Shown here: positions 1 through 7,701 of the stretch, piece after piece
Layout: each line of letters begins with the position of its first letter
Numbering within the stretch: the first letter of the stretch is position 1
Source: Usnea hakonensis
Lineage: Eukaryota > Ascomycota > Lecanoromycetes > Lecanorales > Parmeliaceae
Direction: 5' to 3'
NCBI GenBank assembly: GCA_013423325.1
Contig: BLJB01000335.1
Span: 1 to 10,624, forward strand
DNA: 10,624 nucleotides
The notes under the pieces: model-generated
What the model saw: only the letters and a program-made list of their open reading frames with translations
The model's database searches: none
What the model was told of the DNA's origin: nothing
Made by a program: the position numbers and the translations under genes

Positions 1-54
1 CTCGTACGCCTCGTTGCCGCTGTCAACCATGGATTGGAATGATCGTCCTTCCAT

Positions 55-330
55 CATCGATCTCTTATTAGAGACTTATTAATATTAGTTTTAAAAATAT
101 ATTATTAAGATTCTATATTAGTCCTTAATATCTATATTTATATATATTTATATATCTATAGAGGTATACTAGATAGTACTTTATATACTTACTAGATAGT
201 TATAGAGGCTTCTATTCTACTTTATAGAAGACGTAATATAGTATATTTTCTTTATCTATAGAAGGCTTTCTTATAGGGCCTTCCTTATTAGCTTTAGCGC
301 TTAGTCAGCAGTAGTATATAGATAGCTTCT
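55..330. repeat. RIP-type AT-rich repeat relic, family unknown
   Basis: This block is dominated by TpA and short A/T runs. By my reading it has no CpA or TpG between about position 61 and 304, whereas both dinucleotides are common just to the left (1-55) and right. That is the footprint of repeat-induced point mutation, which turns CpA into TpA in duplicated DNA of ascomycetes. No open frame or recognisable transposon domain survives, so the original repeat cannot be named. The right edge is marked by the insertion of a GC-richer miniature element. Confidence 0.7.
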
Positions 331-333
331 TCG

Positions 334-510
334 TTGCCTCAGTCCCTCAGATCTGCCAGCGCTAAGCCCTTTCGGGTTAGCGGCCCTCCCCTAACGGTTC
401 GCTGACTACGCAGCGAGAGCTACCTGGAGGTTCCGTAGTAAGCAGAAGGCCCTAACCCGAAGGGGCTTAGGGGTGCCGCAGGCACTAGCTGCTCTGAGGG
501 ACTGAGGCAA
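334..510. mobile_element. hAT-like miniature inverted-repeat element (MITE)
   Basis: A 177-bp element has perfect 18-bp terminal inverted repeats (TTGCCTCAGTCCCTCAGA at 334-351, its reverse complement at 493-510). It is flanked by an exact 8-bp direct repeat, CTTCTTCG (326-333 and 511-518), and an 8-bp target duplication is characteristic of the hAT superfamily. A second inverted pair lies inside (362-380 and 452-470, 19 bp with one mismatch), so the element could fold into a long hairpin. It has no coding capacity and would need a transposase supplied elsewhere. It is much GC-richer than the AT block beside it and keeps its CpA/TpG sites. The class rests on the duplication length and TIRs only. 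Confidence 0.8.
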
Positions 511-518
511 CTTCTTCG

Positions 519-1240
519 TACAACATAGTAGAAACATCATCCATCCTTCCCACCCACACGAGTCGTATCATCACTTTAGTCAACCCCCACGAATAAATCA
601 AATTTGAAGAGCCAGTTCATTCGGCTGAGCTTCAACTTCTCAGACTGTGCCTTGTGTATAGAAACACACACATATATTTAAGCCATGTATAAAAGTGATT
701 AAATCTCACATCACCACACGGGAGGCTTGCCAAAGAAAAATCAGTAGACTCTTGTGAAGGCTGCAAGCCTGATTCTCTATCCACCGGGATAGCTAAGGTC
801 TGGATCTCCTATCCGTTGTATCCAGTCAGCTTGGCGACAGGCGCTGTCCGCTCTCGCCTCAGAGAAGAGTTACTACGGCCATACACCATCAAGAATTGTG
901 AGTCCTGTCAGACTTTGTTAGCCCTAATAGTTCATGTATTCACTTGCCTCAATTGGCGTTTGATCCGATAGTCGTGGTATTGGCGCACATCCTTTCCCCC
1001 ATAGATAAGAGCGTGGTGTCTTGATCCTGAGACCAGTCGAATGCAGTCAACGTCCCAGCGCATGTTGAAGTGCTTTGCCCTCCGATCACCTATTCACTAT
1101 TTCCTTCTGCCATAAACCGACTTCCTGCAGCGTCTCTGAAAATCATGTCAATCAGCAGCGCGAAAAAGCTTTCACTGACGCATTTCATACTCTTGTTAGG
1201 CCTTTTTCTTCATAGAATTAGCTGTTCCCCCGTCTTCAAC
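519..1240. other. Intergenic stretch before the hydrolase gene
   Basis: This interval lies between the hAT-like element and the alpha/beta-hydrolase gene. A TATA-like TATAAAAG sits at 688-695 on the + strand, over 400 bases from either candidate hydrolase start, so its role is doubtful. No tRNA or rRNA was seen. A weak minus-strand open stretch (809-1063) is listed separately. The last part (1145-1240) could be coding if the hydrolase starts at the upstream ATG. Confidence 0.4.
809..1063 (-). other. Possible small coding remnant, unrecognised
   Basis: On the minus strand an ATG at 1063 opens a frame to about 944. A short putative intron (943-905, 39 bases, beginning GTGAAT and ending GACAG, with a perfect CTAAC branch-like site) would then join it in frame to a further open stretch ending in TAG at 811-809. 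The frame reopens beyond that stop. I recognise no domain. The intron is short even for fungi, and a chance open frame is quite possible. It may be the tail of a decayed gene, and it should not be treated as a gene without a homology or transcript match. Confidence 0.15.
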
Positions 1241-2178
1241 ATGCCCGCCCTCACAGTCGTCCTGGTTCCAGGGGCCTTTCACGTTGACTCGGCCATGGAC
1301 GTTTTAGGCGCGCAGCTTCAACAGAGGGGCTACAACACACGAACTTGGGGACTGAAAACAGTCAACAAACCTAACGTCTCGGTCGGGAGGATGCAACGCT
1401 GTTAGCCGAAGGAATTCTGAAGCCCCTTTTAGAACAAGGCAAAGATATCGTGCTCTATCTACACTCATATGCCGGTTTCCCTGGAAGCACTGCCATCGCC
1501 GGGGTTTCAAAGGTTGAGCGAAGGGCGGCAGGTCTGCAAGGTGGCATCATAGGACTCATATTTCAATCCGCTTTCGTGCCCAAGGTCGGCAATACTCTCC
1601 TGAAAATGATTGGTGGCAACTATGCGCCTTGGCAAGCTCCTGATGTAAGCCACACTTACCTGTCGTCTACTGACGCCCTTCATGATGATCCGTATTGACG
1701 TCTTGTGTAGGAACAGACAGGACTGATCAATGTCATTGATCCCAAGAACACCTTCTACGCCGACGTTCCTGAGCCCCTAGCCTCTGAAGCTGCAAACCAG
1801 ATCTATGGTCAATCGCTGTTGTCATTTAACACTCCTTCCGGGCCTGTTTATTACCAAGACGCTGCTTACAATGGACGTCGCGTCTATTTGCACACAAATG
1901 AAGACCAGGCTCTCCCACCTTTCGCACAGGACTTGTTCGTGAATGGAAGTGGAACTATTTGGAAGATTGTGAAATTGAATACTGGTCACTCCCCTTTTCT
2001 GAGTATCCCCGACCAGTTGGCAGATATTGTCGAAGGGGAAATTCAGCAATTTGCCTCTAGTTTCGCGTCTGTGGCCCAAACTTCATGGCTGTTCAATTTC
2101 TGTTTATTCATGATGCGAAATGCACATGAGCTGAGGTGGCATCTTGAAGACGGGAAAGAAGGCTCTGCTAGGAAATGA
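1241..2178 (+). pseudogene. Alpha/beta-hydrolase fold protein, one frameshift
   Basis: This is a predicted alpha/beta-hydrolase of roughly 290 residues; the substrate is unknown. The N-terminal strand and oxyanion-loop motif VLVPGAFH follows the start. The nucleophile elbow LHSYAG has its Ser codon at 1465-1467. The likely acid is in HTNEDQALPP (Asp codon 1903-1905) and the catalytic His is in GHSPF (1987-1989), so the full triad is present in order. Exon 1 changes frame by one base around 1382-1390, in the run GGTCGGGAGG, consistent with loss of one G; otherwise it is open. A 66-base intron (1645-1710) joins exon 2 in phase 0. The start at 1241 has A at -3. An in-frame ATG at 1145 would add 32 residues with a hydrophobic core (FILLLGLFLH) that could be a secretion signal. 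The frameshift may be a real lesion or a homopolymer sequencing error, so the gene could be functional. Confidence 0.8.
1645..1710 (+). other. Spliceosomal intron in the hydrolase gene
   Basis: The 66-base intron starts GTAAGC and ends TGTGTAG, with a TTGAC branch-like site about 15 bases before the end. It contains an in-frame stop. Removing it joins the codons for WQAPD to EQTGLINVIDP in phase 0 and leaves both flanks open. Size and signals are typical of filamentous ascomycetes. Confidence 0.8.
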
Positions 2179-2615
2179 ATATCGGAAAAGAGACTGAAAG
2201 CCACAAAACGCTGATTCCTATCAATATAACTATTTTCACTTGATCTGGCCCTTCCGCTTTCATTATGCTAGGTGGCATCAGCGACGAGCGAGCGCTTATC
2301 ACAGCCGTCTGCAATACCATGCCTTGTTATAATTGTAGCCACGGGAGTCTCCAAGACGACATTTAGTTGGCGGCAGCCGCATAGTCAGTTATCACTCCAA
2401 CTACACTTCTAACAGCTTTTCTTCCTCTAGATTGTTGGAAATTGGTAATTTCGCTTGTGTTGGATTCCCAGCCTTCTCTTGGCAGGGGTCGGCCTAGCCA
2501 CCCAAATTGTATGATAAGTAGGACAGGATCCAGGGAAGTTTCTGGAAATCAATCAATGCCTCTTGAATATCCATATCCAGTCACATAAGATTTCAACATA
2601 GATCACAAAGAGAGA
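2179..2615. other. Intergenic stretch, no gene seen
   Basis: About 440 bases separate the hydrolase stop from the first recognisable lyase codons. No open frame with family resemblance was found. In particular, the missing N-terminal part of the ammonia-lyase, with its catalytic Tyr loop, is not visible here in any frame I read. Base composition is ordinary and CpA/TpG are present, so it is not RIP-mutated. Confidence 0.4.
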
Positions 2616-3738
2616 ATGAGCATGCCAGAATCATGGGCACGAGCTGCAATGTTGATTCGGATCAACTCATTAGCCCATGGCGCCTCCAGCGTGTTGCTTT
2701 CGACTGTTCAGGCAGTGATGTGGCTTTTAAACGAAAATCTAACTTCAAGAATACCTCTACGCGGTAGCATTTCAGCGTCTGGCGACCTGAGTCCCCTCGC
2801 CTACATCGCTGGGCTCTTGGAAGGCGCACCCACTGTGACTGCTTGGGTAGGTAAGCAAATCTGCGGCCAGCGCTGCCTAAAGACCGTGAATGAAGCTGTA
2901 GCAGAGCAAAACTTAGCACCTCTCATTTTAGATACTCGCGAGGCGTTGGCTCTTGTAAATGGTACGTCTATGTCGGCAGGGTTGGCAGCACTGGTTATGC
3001 ATGAAGCTATTCATCTGGCAAGCTTTTGGCGGCAATGAGTGTAGAGGCTTTACGGGGTACGGATGAGAATTTCGACCTCTTTCTAGCTCAGGTTCGGCCA
3101 CATTGGGGTCAAGCAGAGTCAGCCCGAAATTTACGTGGCTTCTTACGAGGCTCGAAGCTTGTGTATCGAGAACACGGCTCTAATGAAATTCGCTCAGACA
3201 GGATCGATACTCGATTCGAACTGCATCACAGTGACTTGGACCACTGCTAGAAGATTTGGTTCTTGCTCATCGTCAGGTAACGACCGAGTTGAATTCCGCT
3301 ACCGATAACCCTTTGATCGACGCCAAAAACCATCGGATAATACACGGGGGCAACTTTCAGGCACAGAGCACAACATCTGCAATGGAGAAAGTTCGCCAAG
3401 GTGCACAATTTATAGGTCGAATGCTATTCGTGCAATGTACTGAGCTCATCAACCCTGCCACGTCTCGAGGGTTACCTCCAAATCTGGTGTTCGCGGAGCC
3501 GTCTGAATCATTCGTTTTCAAGAGCACGGATATTCTCATCGCGTCCCTTCTCTCGGAGCTGGGATACCTGGCAAATCCGGTCACACCTCACGTACAAACA
3601 GCAGAGATGGGCAATCAGGCCCTCAACTCACTTGCTCTCATTTCGGCTCGATATACCATGGATTCTCTTAGTATCTTGAAGCAACTGGCAGCCGCATACC
3701 TAATCGCAGTCTGTTTTGACATATCCAGGCAGCAGTAG
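2616..3738 (+). pseudogene. Aromatic amino acid ammonia-lyase remnant (PAL/HAL family)
   Basis: This is a fragment of a phenylalanine/histidine/tyrosine ammonia-lyase-type protein, which removes ammonia from an aromatic amino acid using an MIO cofactor. The cofactor-forming Ala-Ser-Gly is at 2775-2783, inside the hallmark GSISASGDLSPLAYIAG. Later family blocks are VNGTSMSAG, MSVEALRGTDE, NSATDNPLI, GGNFQAQS, ELINPATSRGLPP and TPHVQTAEMGNQA. At least three lesions are visible: a one-base frame change near 3020 in a T run, a second near 3185-3192, and a TGA at 3232-3234 where the family has Trp in the block before LGPLLEDLVLAH. The N-terminal part (about 150 or more residues, including the catalytic Tyr loop) and the C-terminal domain after about 3725 are missing. 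It is almost certainly non-functional. PAL, TAL and HAL cannot be told apart from this fragment. Confidence 0.88.
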
Positions 3739-3811
3739 TAAGGTGGCTTGGGCAATCATTAACTCGAGGATCTTATCTAGAGAGTATGTTATATGCTCTA
3801 TCCAGCCGGCT

Positions 3812-6319
3812 ATGCTCAGCCACAACCCTCTTGTCCTGCGCATGTGGAGTTGGGCCCTTCGAAATGGATTCGCAAAGATTGTGTCTAGTTTACTGGAACT
3901 CGGCATCCCACCGACGCAAGCTCGTGCTGGAGAATCTTCTCCGATTGGATGTAGCGCACATTTTAGCCATGTAGACCTGTGTGAGCGTTTGATTGCCGCT
4001 CTCGACCCAAATGATCCGTCAGCCATCGAGAAAATTGACCGGGCTTTTGCTTTAAGCATCATCCCTGACAACTCACGTCATCCCAGTTGGAGACAGAAGG
4101 AGAGGTTGCAAATTCAATCAATGTTGCTTGCACGTTTAGAAGACGTCAACGTCATGGACGATAACAAGAGGACAGCCTTGAGCTATGCAGTCAGTTGCGA
4201 TAATCTGGAACTTGTATCTCATCTGTTAGAACGTGGGGCAGACGTTAGCATGATGGACGTCAGAGGACGGCCATCTCTGTCATACCTTACGAATGAAGAA
4301 AATTGTCGTGCCATCTGTAACAGACTCGTGAGCGCTGGCGCAGATCTGGATCACAAAGATGATAATGGCGAGACCATAATGCTTCGCCACGCAGCCATGA
4401 GCAACACGAGCGCTCTACGGGTACTTCTTACTGCAGGTGCAGACCTTCACAAAACGAACTGGCAGGGCGAAACCTGTCTTCAAATGGCAGCTCGATACTG
4501 TATGATCGACATGATGCAGCTCCTCATTGATGGGGGCGCAGATGTCGAAGCAAGTTCCTTGTCCTCTACGCCGCCTGTATTGCAAGTTTGCAAAGCTAAT
4601 AGTAGGAGGGCGGCCGGGCTCAAGCTCTTGCTTCAAAACGGAGCAGACCCAAATCATGTGGACAGCAGAGGCAAAACACCGTTGTATGAAGTTTGCTGGA
4701 AGACCTCATGCGATGAAGTGAACAGCACCAGTGACCAATTGCTTTCGATTGAGATCCTAATTAAACACGGCGCGAACGTGAACGCGAAATACGTGAAACA
4801 GAGGCAGGATCGTAATTTCGCTGTAAGTATCATAGGCGTCGCAGTGAAGCATGCTAGAGACCCCATCCGGGTGGTTAAGGCTTTACTGTCAGCTGGCGCT
4901 TCCCCAAGTGGACTGGATGAAGAAGGACAACCAGTAATTGTGACAGCATGTCGCTATCCCACGGATTGGTAAATGGGGTTCAATAAAGCTTGGCAGCACA
5001 CCAAAAATTTCTTTTGACGGTGCACTACAAATTTCAAAACGGCATCTATGAATAAAACTTTTGGTTAGAAAGTTATAGATCTTCCTAAATGGAATGAGTT
5101 TTGTATTGGGTACTTCTTAAAAAAGGTGGTTATTATAAAAGTGTAGCGAGTTGAAAAAAGGGACTGTTTTTTATGTTCGGTCGCTTACCCCTGAATATTG
5201 AACCCCACCAATCCGTGGGATAGCCCAAGAGCCGACGGAGATAGCAAGAGGCCAGGCATGGTTGAACTGCTGCTTGGGGCTGGGGCACGTTTGTATTATC
5301 GGGATGAGCTAAAGAGAAATCTGTTACATCATGCTTCATGTCGCAACAATTTCTGGGCGCTGAAGACGCTTCTAGACCGAGGCTTGGATGTCAACGCCAA
5401 AGACATCTATGGCCGTACGCCTTTGCACAATGCATGTCAGAATGAATACTGGATGACCATGGACTCTTACAGCACTTGGGAGGCTGCTGGCATGTACGGT
5501 GGCTCCGTGCAGTATGCATCGTGGCACTGCTCAGTCGAATCGACGCTCACAATATATAGCTTATTGGCTCATGAAGCCGACACGATGGCCGACGACTGTT
5601 TCAAATGCACACCAGCGCACATGGCGGCCAAAGCTGGCAACCCTCGGATCATGGCCATGCTACTGCTGCAAGCAGGTGCAAACCAGTTGTACGAATATTC
5701 AGACAGGTGCGAGCGATTGCCTTTTCACTACGCTATCCTGTCAGTAGAGACGGTCCGCTTACTTCTTCATTACCGCTCAACCGGTGAGATATTTACCGAT
5801 CGATATTGGAGCGTCGAAAAGCAGAGAGAAAAATCAGTTGTGACTCTATCGAATGATACCGCCAATGATATTTGGCTAAAGATCTCGCGCGATCGGTACC
5901 AGAAAGCACACCCTAATGAGATTATCGATGATACCAGCTGTCCGCTACCATGGAGGAGAGGTCGTTGTAACTCCCAGGATAAGCACGGAAACACTCCATT
6001 GCACTATGCAGCTCTCGCCGGTATCGTGGAGGTTGTCAACCAGTATGTTGCAATGCCGGATGTTGATCCCGCGACGCGCAACAACGACGGGGAAACTCCA
6101 TTCGATTTCTCCCTTGAGAATCGCGACTGCGCACTCGTGCTCAGGGCTCGCTTACTAGATCTTGGCTTTGAGGTTTTCGATACTAGTGTCAACACATCCA
6201 CAAAGCCGATCTCGAGGAGTCGTCGAGCTGCCCACAAATTTGTCAAGGCTCTCGGCCACAGCCACTTGTATGGAGTGTATCCGCTCGATACGCAGAGCAG
6301 CCTCCGGCACGAGAAGTAA
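3812..6319 (+). CDS. Large ankyrin-repeat protein, interrupted by a MITE
   Basis: This gene encodes a protein of about a dozen ankyrin repeats, a scaffold fold for protein binding; the partner is unknown. Part 1 (3812 to about 4968) has repeats ending in motifs such as LVSHLLERGADV, LRVLLTAGADL, LKLLLQNGADPN and VKALLSAGAS. Part 2 (5224-6319) continues with VELLLGAGA, LKTLLDRGLDVNAKD, GRTPLHNAC and GNTPLHYAALAG. A 264-bp miniature element (4957-5220) lies between them, and read straight through it stops the frame at TAA 4970-4972. Excising 4969-5223 as an intron (1157 + 1096 coding bases) gives one open frame of 751 codons including the stop, with repeats continuing across the junction. The start is uncertain: the ATG at 3812 is the first good one in frame, but the frame is open upstream into the lyase remnant, so an N-terminal exon or domain may be lost. 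No other break was seen in 2.2 kb, unlike the neighbours. If the intron is not spliced, this is a disrupted gene. Confidence 0.75.
4957..5220 (+). mobile_element. TA-flanked MITE copy 1, inside the ankyrin gene
   Basis: This 264-bp non-coding element has inverted ends. The left end is TCCCACGGATTGGT (4957-4970), then AAAT, then GGGGTTCAATA (to 4985). The right end (5196-5220) is the reverse complement without the extra four bases. It is flanked by TA on both sides (4955-4956 and 5221-5222), the target duplication of the Tc1/mariner/pogo superfamily. The internal sequence is closely related to the copy at 8724-8979 in the same orientation, sharing for example AAGCTTGGCAGCACACCAAAA near the left end (one base differs in run length) and GTCGCTTACCCCTGAA near the right. 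The element lies within ankyrin coding sequence. Confidence 0.88.
4969..5223 (+). other. Candidate MITE-derived intron in the ankyrin gene
   Basis: The proposed intron starts at the GTAAAT inside the left inverted repeat of the MITE and ends at the TAG formed by the right target duplication plus one host G. It is 255 bases long. Splicing keeps the ankyrin frame: the codon split TG|C is followed directly by the downstream ankyrin frame. Of the GT dinucleotides I checked from 4934 to the stop (4934, 4940, 4950, 4969), only 4969 is in phase with this acceptor. Branch-like but imperfect CTTAC and CTGAA lie about 30-40 bases before the end, after a T-rich stretch. It is longer than the 66-base hydrolase intron. 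Signals are acceptable but not strong, and this remains a prediction. Confidence 0.5.
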
Positions 6320-6515
6320 GAAGAGGCGTCACATCAAGGCGACCAGTCAAGCGGCCCAGAACTAAGTAGTCTAAAAACAGCGTAGCGACGTGTCTTGCCT
6401 GGCGGGGATTGTCCTTCTCAGTCCCGGGCTCGAATTTTCCAGCGAGTTAACCTTTGTTCAAATTCAAGCACAATCTTGGTTCAGTAACGTATGCGACTGT
6501 CGCTTCACGTTGTTA

Positions 6516-7502
6516 ATGTCTCAATTGGTAGGCGAAATTGACCGATGGCTGCCATCAACAAAGAGGAAATATGAACGTGTCGACTCCTCGGACTGCGGAG
6601 AAAGAGCGAAGACTTCTCAAAGCTCGTACGACCGGCCTATGTTCACAATCATAGAGTCCCCTTTCAATTTTAAGACTGTCTTCTTCGTTTACGTCATAAT
6701 TGCCATCAGCGCAGGAAGTTTTGGATTTTTTGCCGAACGCCACTTGCCTCCTCTATTTGCTCCAGGCTTTCTACTGCGTAGGTACAGTCGTCGGCTTTGT
6801 AGTATAGCACCACCAGCCACTGAAAAAATGGCATACAGCTCCTTTCGGCGCGACCAAGCAGATCTGGCACTACAACAGGACCTTTTCTGGTCCGCTCTCT
6901 CCAGACGGCGAAGCAGCTTTGATATCTATTTTCCCAAATAAGCCGTATCATATAATATAAGGCCTGAGTGATGAATCTTACGTTTTGTAGAAGGTCGAGG
7001 CTTTTTCGCTAATCCGAGCCTTGAAGTGAATATCAGTGGTATAGCTGGACCACGAAGTCCACTATCTGGTTAGTTTCTCTAGATTCGTGCTTTGCGATCT
7101 CTATAATTGATGAACGAAACCAGAGTGGCATACGACTTGCCTAATACGATGCACTGAACAGCACAAATCAAGCCCATAGTCACAAGGACGATGCGGAGCT
7201 GATGAATGTTGACGCTGTGGATGCCAAGATTGACGCGGCCAATTCGCATAACGATCCACATCACGTCAGACATTGTTTCGATTATTTGCGTCAAGCGTTG
7301 ATGGTATGCCTCCCATTCTCACGAGCGAAGTGTCAGCGTCGATTTATGGATGAGGCTCTAACAACTGTATTGTGCCGCAGACACAAATCTCGAGGTCATC
7401 GATTGGTCAATTGGAGGTTCGACTGGATGGGGGTTCGAAAGGCAATGCCGCAACTATGACGCTATTGTCATGTGGGCAGAGAAATGGAGATATCACTCGT
7501 AA
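6516..7502 (+). pseudogene. UstYa-like (DUF3328) protein 1, decayed
   Basis: UstYa-like proteins are single-pass membrane oxidases that catalyse oxidative cyclisation or similar steps in fungal peptide and other metabolite pathways. Visible in order are an ATG at 6516, a polar N-terminus, a membrane segment (about 6666-6734, NFKTVFFVYVIIAISAG), the block WHYNRTFSGPLSP (6865 on), GRGFFANPSLEVNISGIAG (6993-7049), a first motif HEVHY (7051-7065) where the family has HxxHC, the intact second motif HVRHC followed by FDYLRQALM (7262-7303), and the C-terminal block CAADTNLEVID...ERQCRNYD...WAEKW (7371-7499). These blocks lie in three different frames. A TAG at 6805-6807 precedes the second block. 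An intron 7304 to about 7370 (GTATGC, CTAAC branch at 7358-7362) lacks AG just before the Cys codon, and the CAG at 7378-7380 gives the wrong frame. Some breaks could be introns I could not place, but the Cys-to-Tyr change and frame mismatches point to a pseudogene. Confidence 0.75.
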
Positions 7503-7572
7503 ACTAGAATTGATTGACTTGAACATTGAAAGGCAGCAACGTCGCAACGCTAGTCTTTCTTGCTGTATTTGC

Positions 7573-7682
7573 TAGTCACTAAGAATTTATAGAATGCTAT
7601 ATATGACCGGACTTTGATCATTCACTCGATAATGAAACGCACCAAGGGCTGGTAGGCCGAACGGCCTGAAGATTAGTGACTA
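7573..7682. repeat. Inverted repeat between convergent genes
   Basis: Perfect 10-base arms, TAGTCACTAA (7573-7582) and TTAGTGACTA (7673-7682), enclose about 90 bases. A tight palindrome AGGCCG-AA-CGGCCT lies inside at 7654-7667. It sits in the 200-base gap between the ends of the two UstYa-like genes. It could be a tiny mobile element or a folded 3'-end structure, and chance is also possible. No clear target duplication was seen. Confidence 0.35.
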
Positions 7683-7701
7683 AGGGAACGGTTGACTATG
7701 C

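Noticed and set aside
947..954. TTGCCTCA, matching the first bases of the hAT-like terminal repeat
   Set aside because: Only eight bases match, with no partner arm or target duplication, so it is a chance match.
3716..3811. Upstream start for the ankyrin gene at 3716
   Set aside because: The first codon there is TTG, not a normal fungal start. The stretch overlaps the end of the lyase remnant and shows no ankyrin pattern.
4823..4956. GTAAGT at 4823 as donor of a pre-existing intron ending at the MITE insertion site
   Set aside because: It would remove clear ankyrin coding sequence (VKALLSAGAS...) and would not be in frame with the exon starting at 5224.
6706..6951. Minus-strand open frame opposite UstYa-like gene 1
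   Set aside because: It overlaps strongly recognisable UstYa blocks on the + strand and shows no family resemblance, so it is a shadow frame.
7079..7294. Minus-strand open frame with hydrophobic stretches
   Set aside because: It is the reverse of the HVRHC-FDYLRQALM coding block of UstYa-like gene 1. The hydrophobicity is a by-product of the opposite strand.
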